The translations under genes and the position numbers were made by a program. Positions 1 to 5,382 of a stretch of DNA of 6,282 nt are shown here, piece after piece. Below the pieces are notes generated by a model. That model saw nothing but the letters and a program-made list of their open reading frames with translations. It was not told where the DNA came from and did not search any database. The DNA is from Opitutales bacterium (GTDB lineage: Bacteria > Verrucomicrobiota > Verrucomicrobiia > Opitutales > Intestinicryptomonadaceae). Position 1 is the first letter of the stretch; the number at the start of each line of letters is the position of its first letter. Where the stretch lies: NCBI GenBank assembly GCA_017633865.1, contig JAGBOM010000150.1, positions 1 to 6,282 of the forward strand, in the 5' to 3' direction.

Positions 1-399
1 GAAATTCCCGCCAATCATGTGGCTTACCGAATAAATGAACCCGCCCGTAATGAGCGCCGTAAGAAAAACCCCTATTGTGGAGAGAATCAAGCCCTGCTTC
101 CAGACGGGGCGGGCGTTTTCTATTTTAGTGTCCATGCCGCCCGAAAACAGTATTATGCTGAGGGCGACCGTCCCGATAAATTGCGCGACGCGGGCGTCGG
201 AAAATTTCAGCCCGAGGCCGTCCTCGCCCATGGCCATGCCGATTCCCAAAAACAAAAGCAATATCGGCAAGCCGGTTTTGTAGCCCGCCTTGCCCGCCAA
301 AATGCTTAAAAAGAGCATTATCGAGCCTATTAAAAGCGCGTTTTCGGTGTTGAGGCTGAAATCGAAAAGGTTGCGGAATGTGGAGTAAAAATATTCCAT
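1..399 (-). CDS. nhaP2: K+/H+ antiporter, CPA1 NhaP2/CvrA-type (N-terminal part, cut by window edge)
   Basis: This is the first 133 residues of an inner-membrane cation/proton antiporter. The gene runs off the left edge, so its remaining membrane helices and any C-terminal regulatory domain are not visible. The start is the ATG at 399-397, because an in-frame TAA lies about 13 codons upstream with no other ATG between. Hydrophobic segments fall at residues about 21-37, 41-57, 71-88 and 102-124. The stretch GLPILLLFLGIGMAMGEDG (about 43-61) and the motif SIILFSGGMDTK (about 81-92) match the second and third helices of NhaP2/CvrA antiporters. In E. coli CvrA the equivalent second motif reads LDGGM, and here an S replaces that D. 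Known members exchange K+ (or Na+) for H+ and protect against alkaline or osmotic stress. Ion selectivity cannot be read from this part. No Shine-Dalgarno sequence precedes the start. The gene is transcribed divergently from queA. Confidence 0.85.
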   Translation of the reverse strand, partial: MEYFYSTFRNLFDFSLNTENALLIGSIMLFLSILAGKAGYKTGLPILLLFLGIGMAMGEDGLGLKFSDARVAQFIGTVALSIILFSGGMDTKIENARPVWKQGLILSTIGVFLTALITGGFIYSVSHMIGGNF

Positions 400-413
400 A
401 AAATTCTTTGCGT

Positions 414-442
414 ATTCTTTGGCGAATTTATTTTATTTACAA
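414..442 (-). promoter_or_regulatory. Candidate sigma70-type promoter for the antiporter gene
   Basis: On the minus strand, TTGTAA (442-437) is followed after 17 bases by AAGAAT (419-414). Each hexamer matches the consensus at 4 of 6 positions. Transcription would begin near 407, only about 8 bases before the ATG at 399, which fits the absence of a Shine-Dalgarno sequence. The match is weak in an AT-rich stretch and may be chance. Confidence 0.25.
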
Positions 443-516
443 CGATATTTTTGATGTTTTTTCGCTCTCCCGCGCTTTTGGCGGCTCCGCCTCTTTGCGG
501 GGCGCGATTAAGCGGA

Positions 517-546
517 TTGACTCGCGGCGGTTTTTGTGAAAAATAT
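517..546 (+). promoter_or_regulatory. Candidate promoter for queA
   Basis: TTGACT at 517-522 matches the -35 consensus at 5 of 6 positions. It is followed after 18 bases by AAATAT at 541-546, which matches the -10 at only 3 of 6. The implied transcription start near 553 would leave a leader of about 9 bases before the queA ATG at 562. The -35 is convincing and the -10 is poor. Confidence 0.25.
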
Positions 547-561
547 TTTCTCTTTATAAAA

Positions 562-1638
562 ATGGACGCTTCAAGATTAGACTACGACCTCCCCAAAGAC
601 CGCATCGCCCAGCACCCCGCCGCCAAAAGGGACGAATCGAGGCTGCTCGTTTACAAACGCTCGAGCGGGGAGGTTTCGCATCTGAAATTTTCCGACCTGC
701 CCGGCGCGCTCGGGGCAAGCTTCAATTTTATAAGAAACGACGCCGCCGTTTTGAAGGCGAGAATCTTCGCCAAAAAGCCGAGCGGGGCGAACGTCGAGTG
801 CCTCCTTTTAAACGCCGTCGAAAACTCAAAGTGGATTGCCATGCTAAAACCCGCAAAAAGGCTCGCCGAGGGCTCGGAGTTCGGAGTCGAGGGCGTTTTT
901 AGGGCGAGGGTGCTCGAAAAATTCGGCGACGGCCGCGCCCTTGTGGACTTTGAGGAAAACGCCTTCGGCGACGTTGTTAGGCTAAGCGAAAAAATCGGCA
1001 TAATGCCGCTGCCGCCCTACATCGTCAGAAGCCGCAGCCTTTCCGAGGCCGAGCGCGCCGAAGACAACGCCCGCTACCAAACCGTTTACGCCGACGCTAA
1101 AAAGCGCGTCGCCGTGGCCGCGCCCACGGCGGGGCTACATTTTACGCCGGAGCTCATCGAGCGCCTTAAAAGTTCGGGCAACACTTTTTCAAATCTGACG
1201 CTGCACGTGGGCATAGGCACCTTCAAGCCCATTCAGCGCGAAAAAGTCGAGGAGCACGAAATGCACTCCGAAACCTACGAGATTCCGCCCGAAACGCTCA
1301 AAATCCTAAAAACCGCCCCGCGCGAAAAAATCCTGTGCGTGGGCACGACATCCCTTCGGGCGGGCGAGGACTTTTGCCGCAAAAATCCCGACGCGGATTT
1401 GAGCAGGCCGTACATTTCAAGCGCGTCGCTTTTCGTGTACCCGCCGCAGAAAATAATTTCGTGCGGGGCACTCATAACGAACTTCCACCTGCCGCGCTCC
1501 ACCTTGATGTGCCTTGTCGGGGCGTTTCTTGCGCCGGGCAAGGAGGACGGAATCGAAATCCTGAAAGACCTTTATAAAATCGCGATTGAAAAGGGCTACA
1601 GATTCTTTTCCTACGGCGACGCGATGCTCATTCTTTAA
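562..1638 (+). CDS. queA: QueA, S-adenosylmethionine:tRNA ribosyltransferase-isomerase
   Basis: QueA moves the ribosyl group of S-adenosylmethionine onto 7-aminomethyl-7-deazaguanine in the wobble position of GUN-anticodon tRNAs. The product is epoxyqueuosine, the penultimate step of queuosine synthesis in the cytoplasm. The 358-residue product has the normal family length. Motifs appear in family order: MPLPPYI (148-154), RYQTVYA (171-177), APTAGLHF (187-194), LTLHVGIGTF (212-221), HEMHSE (232-237), GTTSLR (261-266), LITNFHLPRSTL (304-315) and YRFFSYGDAM (346-355). I chose the ATG at 562 because the protein then begins DASRLDYDLPKDRIAQHP, in register with the family N-terminus. The frame stays open upstream to TTG 451 and ATG 454, but those 37 extra residues do not look like QueA. 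No Shine-Dalgarno sequence is visible. Two sites are divergent. The usual NDTRVIPARL element is replaced by NDAAVLKARI (59-68), and the usual TLE after GTTS-R reads AGE. Neither change breaks the gene. Confidence 0.97.
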   Translation: MDASRLDYDLPKDRIAQHPAAKRDESRLLVYKRSSGEVSHLKFSDLPGALGASFNFIRNDAAVLKARIFAKKPSGANVECLLLNAVENSKWIAMLKPAKRLAEGSEFGVEGVFRARVLEKFGDGRALVDFEENAFGDVVRLSEKIGIMPLPPYIVRSRSLSEAERAEDNARYQTVYADAKKRVAVAAPTAGLHFTPELIERLKSSGNTFSNLTLHVGIGTFKPIQREKVEEHEMHSETYEIPPETLKILKTAPREKILCVGTTSLRAGEDFCRKNPDADLSRPYISSASLFVYPPQKIISCGALITNFHLPRSTLMCLVGAFLAPGKEDGIEILKDLYKIAIEKGYRFFSYGDAMLIL

Positions 1639-1722
1639 CCCGCGCCCGCAAAAAAATACTCCCCCGCGCGAAAATTTTTCGCAAAAAGCGCAACCCCCCC
1701 GAAGCTCCCTAAATTTAAAACA

Positions 1723-1759
1723 AAAAATCCGCCTGCGCCGTTTTGCGGGGCGGATTTTT
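1723..1759. terminator. Bidirectional intrinsic terminator between queA and the convergent exported-protein unit
   Basis: AAAAATCCGCC (1723-1733) pairs perfectly with GGCGGATTTTT (1749-1759). A further CGC/GCG pair (1736-1738 with 1745-1747) inside leaves a short T-rich apex. Read on the plus strand, the GC stem is followed by a T run. Read on the minus strand, the A run on the other side becomes the T tract. It lies 84 bases after the queA stop and 30 bases beyond the stop of the minus-strand gene, so it can end both convergent transcripts. Confidence 0.8.
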
Positions 1760-1789
1760 GCGGTGCGGTGTGCCGCGCCGCGGAAGGCG

Positions 1790-2611
1790 TCAGTTCTTGT
1801 TAAGCTTGGCCTTTTCCTCGTTTATCTTTTCGAGCTCCTCGGGCGATATTTGCATTACGAGGAAGGATTTTTCTATCTCGACGAGGTATTTTTTGCCGAT
1901 TTCAAGCCCGTAGTTTTCGCGCAGGGTTTTTTCGTCGCCCTTGAGGGATTTTTCAAGATTGGCGATGTCGGCCGCGATTTGCGCGGTTTTTTCGGCGTCG
2001 GTAGTTTCGGCGAGGGAATCCCTAAGCTTTTTAAGCTCCATGCGCCTTGAAAGGGCAAGGTACATCGCGCGCTGAAATTCCATGTTTTCCTTTACGCCTA
2101 CTATCGACGACCTCCTCGCGTAGAGGTTTCCCGCGGAGTCTTTTATAATGGAGCCCGCCTCGATTTTGGAGCCGTCGCCGAGTTTTAAAGACGAGGCCTC
2201 CTCGCCCGTAATCGGCACGCATATGTTCGATTTGTAGAACATGGCCGCGTACTGCCTTGAGGAAACGTAGTTGTAGCCCGCGCGCATGGCCTTTTCGTTT
2301 TCCGAAAAAACGCTTTGCAGCCGCTTTAACTGCGCCGATAGCGCGCTTGCGGCGGAGGCGTCCCCCTCGCTTTTTATTTGCGCGGAGAGCTTTTCCATGG
2401 CGGCGTAGGAGGTGCGCATGATTTGCGCGTTGCGCTGGAATTCCTCGTACTGCGGAAAAGTTCCGAATTTGTGGACGACGAGGTAGTTCTGCCCGCCGAA
2501 GGCGATTACATCGTTTATTTCCGCCTCCTTTGGCGCGGAGGGCTCGGCCGCGGCGCTTGCGGCGGCGCAGGAAAATAGAGGTATGGATTTTAGGATTTTT
2601 TGAAAGTTCAT
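1790..2611 (-). CDS. Exported protein of unknown function with two coiled-coil-like segments and an internal duplication
   Basis: I do not recognise this 273-residue family. The N-terminus (basic residues at 5 and 8, hydrophobic to about residue 14, then an Ala-rich stretch ending near residue 22) looks like an export signal. A Cys at 15 preceded by LFS resembles a weak lipobox, so either signal peptidase I cleavage after the Ala run or lipidation is possible. Two long charged helical stretches (about 56-112 and 177-233) alternate with short strand-rich stretches (about 31-50 and 145-170). The two halves align without gaps at an offset of 121 residues, as described in the repeat entries. The C-terminus is Lys/Glu/Asn-rich. 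The gene starts 7 bases after the stop of the exported-protein gene upstream on the same strand, so the two are very likely co-transcribed. It has no clear Shine-Dalgarno sequence and may rely on translational coupling. Its transcript ends at the hairpin at 1723-1759. A periplasmic or outer-envelope location is inferred from the signal alone. Confidence 0.85.
   Translation of the reverse strand: MNFQKILKSIPLFSCAAASAAAEPSAPKEAEINDVIAFGGQNYLVVHKFGTFPQYEEFQRNAQIMRTSYAAMEKLSAQIKSEGDASAASALSAQLKRLQSVFSENEKAMRAGYNYVSSRQYAAMFYKSNICVPITGEEASSLKLGDGSKIEAGSIIKDSAGNLYARRSSIVGVKENMEFQRAMYLALSRRMELKKLRDSLAETTDAEKTAQIAADIANLEKSLKGDEKTLRENYGLEIGKKYLVEIEKSFLVMQISPEELEKINEEKAKLNKN
1835..2167 (-). repeat. Internal protein repeat unit 2 (residues about 149-259 of the exported protein)
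   Basis: This is the second copy, with the same landmarks 121 residues later: G161, Y164, EFQR (178-181), KL (195-196), DA (205-206), L219, EK (227-228), R231, Y234, Y242, KS (248-249), I255 and EE (258-259). About 23 of 111 aligned positions are identical by my hand count, and many others keep hydrophobic character. The divergence implies an old duplication. Confidence 0.5.
2198..2530 (-). repeat. Internal protein repeat unit 1 (residues about 28-138 of the exported protein)
   Basis: This is the first copy of an apparent intragenic duplication, aligned to the second copy by eye with no gaps. Conserved landmarks are G40, Y43, EFQR (57-60), KL (74-75), DA (84-85), L98, EK (106-107), R110, Y113, Y121, KS (127-128), I134 and EE (137-138). 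The predicted shape is a short strand pair followed by a long helical hairpin. Confidence 0.5.
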
Positions 2612-2618
2612 GGATTTA

Positions 2619-3236
2619 TTATTCTGATTTTTCTCGGTAGATGTTGCCGCCGAGGCTTGTCGCGGGGGCGGGGGCGGCCTCGCGGTTTCGGCGGCTGTTT
2701 TGCTGGTTTTCGTAGCCTGAAAAGTCCTTCGCGAGCATTGTGTAGAGGCTCAGTAGGCCTTCGGGGTCGGCCACGGCGAACTCGACGGTTTTCGCGTGGG
2801 TTGTGCTCGGGTAGCTTTTGTGGACTGTCGATACTCCCTTGGGCAGGTATTGCGGGGGGATTTTCCCCTTCGCCTTCTCCGCCATGCCCAGCCCCGCGTC
2901 GGAGTATTTTTTTAGGGCTTCGGGCAGGTTTGAGGCGGAGTTTGATGCGGCGGAAACGGGGTCTGAAACTGCGGAGGCGCAGTAGATTCTAATGAGAGTC
3001 CCCGAGTCTTCGTCTATGTCGATTTCCGAAATTTCAAGCTCCTGCGTCAAATACCGCTGGAAGGATATTGAGGAGATTTTTTGCGCCGAGGCGAAGAACG
3101 AAGTCCCGTTCGCGAATTCGACGGAAAATACGCTCTTGTTTTTGATTTCCCCGCCGACTTTTTCAAATTCGGCGAAAGCCGATGCCGCCGCGAGGGCGAG
3201 CGCGGCCAAACCCGACGCTATAAGTTTTATTTTCAT
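2619..3236 (-). CDS. Exported protein of unknown function, first gene of a two-gene unit
   Basis: I do not recognise this 205-residue protein. It has a textbook Sec signal peptide: MKIK, a hydrophobic Ala/Leu core, and a likely cleavage after AFA at residue 22. The mature protein starts with an alternating, strand-like part (about 24-88). A Ser/Ala-rich helical stretch follows (about 90-125), then a Pro-containing turn (127-133) and a second mixed strand/helix part (about 135-172). It ends in a polar Asn/Arg/Ala/Pro-rich tail that looks disordered. No catalytic motif stands out. The ATG at 3236-3234 is directly followed by the signal peptide, and no Shine-Dalgarno sequence precedes it. The second exported-protein gene begins 7 bases after its stop, so the two form one unit. 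It is divergent from the ABC transporter gene across 69 bases. An envelope role is inferred only from the signal peptide. Confidence 0.85.
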   Translation of the reverse strand: MKIKLIASGLAALALAAASAFAEFEKVGGEIKNKSVFSVEFANGTSFFASAQKISSISFQRYLTQELEISEIDIDEDSGTLIRIYCASAVSDPVSAASNSASNLPEALKKYSDAGLGMAEKAKGKIPPQYLPKGVSTVHKSYPSTTHAKTVEFAVADPEGLLSLYTMLAKDFSGYENQQNSRRNREAAPAPATSLGGNIYREKSE

Positions 3237-3250
3237 TGTTGCAATTCGAC

Positions 3251-3278
3251 ATTTTTATTGCGATAACTTGAAAGTCAA
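3251..3278 (-). promoter_or_regulatory. Candidate promoter for the exported-protein pair
   Basis: On the minus strand, TTGACT (3278-3273, 5 of 6 consensus) is followed after 16 bases by AAAAAT (3256-3251, 4 of 6). Transcription would begin near 3245, about 8 bases before the ATG. The -35 hexamer is the same TTGACT that precedes queA. Confidence 0.35.
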
Positions 3279-3287
3279 CCGTTTTAT
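3258..3287 (+). promoter_or_regulatory. Candidate promoter for the ABC transporter gene
   Basis: TTGCGA (3258-3263) and TTTTAT (3282-3287) are separated by 18 bases, with 4 of 6 matches each. This would start transcription about 12 bases before the ATG at 3306. An alternative -35, TTGAAA at 3268-3273, has no good -10 at the right distance. Either way the site overlaps the divergent promoter on the minus strand, so the two units may compete for polymerase or share a regulator. Confidence 0.2.
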
Positions 3288-3305
3288 GCAAGACATATTT
3301 TTCAA

Positions 3306-4967
3306 ATGCTAAGCTGCAAAAATCTAACAGTAAAAGTCCCGGGGGCGGAGAGGCCGATATTGTCGGAGGCGCAAGTTTCGTTTAAGCCCCGCGCCATGAA
3401 CGCCGTAATCGGCCCCAGCGGCTGCGGCAAGACCACCCTTTTAAAGGCGATGACCCGCATAATAAAATGCGGCGGCGAAACTTTTTTTTGCGGCGAAAAA
3501 TTCGGCAGAAGCGAGGATCTTGTCGGCAAAGTCGGCTACGCCCCGCAGTTCACCTGCGCCCACCCTAAGCTCACCGTTTTGGAGACTCTTGTTAACGCCA
3601 TAAAAATCAGCGACGCCTCCGAGAAAAACGCGGCCTCCCGCGCCCGCAAAATCCTGCAAACCATAGGCCTCGACGCGCATTCCGACAAGCTTATAGAAAG
3701 CCTTTCGGGCGGGCAGCTGCGCCGCATAGGCTTGGGCATAGAGCTTGCCGCCGACCCGCCCGCGCTCTTTTGCGACGAGGTTACAAGCGGCCTCGACCCC
3801 CTTTCCGAAAATTCGATTCTGGAAACGCTTTCATCGCTGTGCCGCCGCGACGGCAAAACCGTAATCTGCATAATCCACAACCTCGCGAAGCTCGACTATT
3901 TCGACGGCGTAACGGTCGTATTCGAGGGGGAGGTCGTCTTTCAGGGCAGCCCCGAGGAGCTAAACGGGCATTTTGAAATCGACTCCCCCTTGAAGCTTTA
4001 CGACGTCTTGAACGAAAAAGGGCTTGAATACTGGATTTCAAAGCGCCCGCCTTTGCCCGACTACTCCGCCGAATACGCGCGGTCCAAGCCGCGCAAAACG
4101 GCAGAGCGCCCGGGGGCTTTCGGCCAGCTTCGCGCGCTTTTGTCGCGCAGGTTCAAGCTCTTTTTTAGGGACGCGGGCTACCTTACCCTCACCGCCGCCA
4201 TAACGTTCGGTTTCCCGATAGTGGTCGTGATTTTCGCGATGGGCGGGCTTCCGCAAATACAGGGGCTCGCGCTCGAAAGGTCTTTGGGCGGGGTGGAGGA
4301 GCTGAGGGCGGCCTTGAACTTTTCTTTGGAGGCGGCGAGGGCTTCGACGCTCGTTACGGGGCTCATACTTTTTCAGGTTGTCTTGCTTACCTTGATAGGC
4401 TCTAACGCCGCCGCGCGCGAAATCGCCTCGGAGCGCGACTTGTACGAGAAGGAGCGCCTTTTGGGCTTGAGGCCGTGGGTTTACGCGCTTTCAAAAATAG
4501 CGTTCGCGGGGGCGCTCGCTCTCTTTCAGGGCGTTTGGATGTGCGCGTTTGTGAAATTTATTTGCGGATTCCCCGGCTCGTTTTTCACGCAGAGCGCGGT
4601 GCTCGCGGGCGTGTGCGTTTCGATGGCCATGGTGTGTTTGGCTTTTTCGGCGCTGTTTTCATCTCCCGACAGGGCGAACATCGTATCAATATATTTGGTG
4701 GGCTTTCAGCTGCCGCTTTCGGGCATAGTGCTCGCGCTTCCCGAATGCTTGAAGTGGGTTTGCAGGCCGCTAATAAATTCTTACTGGGGCTGGGCGGGAT
4801 ATATGTCGAGCATGCGCGACACCCGCGTTTACGACGCCTTCATCCAGACCTCGGGGCAGTGGGAGTGGATTGCAAGCCCCGCGTTTTCGATTTTCGCGCT
4901 TTCGATTCAGGCGCTGTTTGGAATTGCATTCGTCTTTAAAGGCTGTTATGACAAGAAGTGGAATTAG
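3306..4967 (+). CDS. ABCG-type ABC transporter half-molecule: ATPase fused to ABC-2 membrane domain
   Basis: This 553-residue protein combines an ATP-binding domain (about 1-230) with a C-terminal membrane domain, the order seen in ABCG (White-type) half transporters. All nucleotide-binding motifs are intact: Walker A GPSGCGKTT (36-44), Q-loop Q81, signature LSGGQ (133-137), Walker B LFCDE with catalytic E158, D-loop SGLD (161-164) and switch H191. A linker (about 235-275) leads to about six membrane segments near 292-312, 348-367, 392-415, 429-451, 458-480 and 527-546. Between the second and third lies REIASERDLYEKERLLGLRPWVYALSKI (split here: REIASERDLYEKERL, then LGLRPWVYALSKI; residues 371-398), the conserved coupling element of ABCG permeases. 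It should act as a homodimer in the inner membrane. Bacterial relatives are usually called exporters, but the substrate cannot be inferred. The start lacks a Shine-Dalgarno sequence. A run of eight T (3482-3489) lies within codons 59-62. Two genes for a membrane-anchored protein and a secreted protein follow on the same strand. Confidence 0.93.
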   Translation: MLSCKNLTVKVPGAERPILSEAQVSFKPRAMNAVIGPSGCGKTTLLKAMTRIIKCGGETFFCGEKFGRSEDLVGKVGYAPQFTCAHPKLTVLETLVNAIKISDASEKNAASRARKILQTIGLDAHSDKLIESLSGGQLRRIGLGIELAADPPALFCDEVTSGLDPLSENSILETLSSLCRRDGKTVICIIHNLAKLDYFDGVTVVFEGEVVFQGSPEELNGHFEIDSPLKLYDVLNEKGLEYWISKRPPLPDYSAEYARSKPRKTAERPGAFGQLRALLSRRFKLFFRDAGYLTLTAAITFGFPIVVVIFAMGGLPQIQGLALERSLGGVEELRAALNFSLEAARASTLVTGLILFQVVLLTLIGSNAAAREIASERDLYEKERLLGLRPWVYALSKIAFAGALALFQGVWMCAFVKFICGFPGSFFTQSAVLAGVCVSMAMVCLAFSALFSSPDRANIVSIYLVGFQLPLSGIVLALPECLKWVCRPLINSYWGWAGYMSSMRDTRVYDAFIQTSGQWEWIASPAFSIFALSIQALFGIAFVFKGCYDKKWN

Positions 4968-4974
4968 CTATAAT
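4948..4974 (+). promoter_or_regulatory. Candidate internal promoter before the small membrane-anchored gene
   Basis: A perfect TATAAT (4969-4974) sits just after the transporter's stop codon. ATGACA (4948-4953), 15 bases upstream, matches the -35 consensus at 5 of 6 positions, though this spacing is short. TTATGA at 4946-4951 gives 17 bases but only 3 of 6. Transcription from about 4981 would leave a leader of about 26 bases that includes the AAAGGA at 4990-4995. The two downstream genes could thus be expressed without the transporter. Confidence 0.4.
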
Positions 4975-5006
4975 GCGCTATTTTGTGGGAAAGGAAATCT
5001 CGGCAA

Positions 5007-5381
5007 ATGAAAAGGAAGTTCAACCCCGTAATCTTTGTTCTTATAATACCGCTTGCGGCGGTTTTGTTCGCGGCGGCGTCTTTTTATTTTAAGAGGGCGG
5101 CGGTTTCGGAGGCCGCGGAGTTCCCGTACGACGCCTACATCGCCGACGCGGGGTCGCTGGCGGGCAACGTCTATAAGCTGAACGCCCAGATAGACTCGCA
5201 GCTCGCCTACGGAGAGTCCGCGGGCAAGGTCGTGTGCGTGAACCTTAGCGGCGGCGAGCCCCTCGCGCTGTTCGTGCCCAAAAGCCTTTCGCAAAACCTT
5301 TACCCGGGGCAGAAATACACTTTTGAAGTGGGGGTGCTTTCAAGCGGGGCGATAAAAGTCTTAAATTCGGAGAAGTTCTAA
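5007..5381 (+). CDS. Small membrane-anchored protein with an OB-like domain, function unknown
   Basis: This 124-residue protein starts MKRKFNP, has one strong membrane helix (about 8-27) and then a domain that should face the periplasm. That domain alternates strands in an OB-like order: GNVYKLNAQIDSQL (53-66), GKVVCVNL (73-80), PLALFVP (85-91), a short helix (92-98), QKYTFEVGV (102-110) and GAIKVLNSEKF (114-124). The fold is inferred from the strand pattern, not from a match. The ATG at 5007 is preferred over an in-frame TTG at 4983. It places the basic residues directly before the helix and leaves AAAGGA (4990-4995) as a Shine-Dalgarno site with a rather long 11-base spacer. It lies 39 bases after the ABC transporter and one base before the next gene. 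A role as an accessory subunit, comparable to periplasmic adaptor pieces of export systems, is possible but rests on neighbourhood only. Confidence 0.85.
   Translation: MKRKFNPVIFVLIIPLAAVLFAAASFYFKRAAVSEAAEFPYDAYIADAGSLAGNVYKLNAQIDSQLAYGESAGKVVCVNLSGGEPLALFVPKSLSQNLYPGQKYTFEVGVLSSGAIKVLNSEKF
5369..5374 (+). promoter_or_regulatory. Ribosome binding site of the secreted helical protein gene
   Basis: GGAGAA lies inside the last codons of the preceding gene, 8 bases before the ATG at 5383. This is the clearest Shine-Dalgarno sequence in the window and supports the chosen start. Confidence 0.55.
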
Positions 5382-5382
5382 A

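Noticed and set aside
19..309. Two overlapping plus-strand open frames of 96 and 82 codons at the left edge
   Set aside because: Both are antisense to the antiporter gene, whose translation matches known NhaP2-type motifs.
480..491. Inverted repeat GGCGG-CT-CCGCC followed by TCTTT, like a small terminator or attenuator before queA
   Set aside because: The loop is too short for a good hairpin, the T run is interrupted, and it lies upstream of the candidate queA promoter, so it would probably not be in the transcript.
451..561. In-frame upstream extension of queA starting at TTG 451 or ATG 454
   Set aside because: The extra 37 residues do not resemble the QueA N-terminus, which begins in register at the ATG at 562, and they overlap the divergent promoter region.
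1668..1682. Palindrome GCGAAAA-T-TTTTCGC after queA
   Set aside because: It is almost all A/T with a one-base centre, so a stable hairpin is unlikely. The hairpin at 1723-1759 explains termination better.
1586..2050. A 154-codon plus-strand open frame spanning the queA end and the terminator
   Set aside because: It crosses the queA stop, a strong bidirectional terminator and the antisense of a signal-peptide-bearing gene. Its product is low-complexity Phe/Gly-rich.
4475..4939. A 154-codon plus-strand frame inside the transporter's membrane domain
   Set aside because: It is an out-of-frame shadow of the ABC transporter, whose own frame carries all expected motifs and membrane helices.
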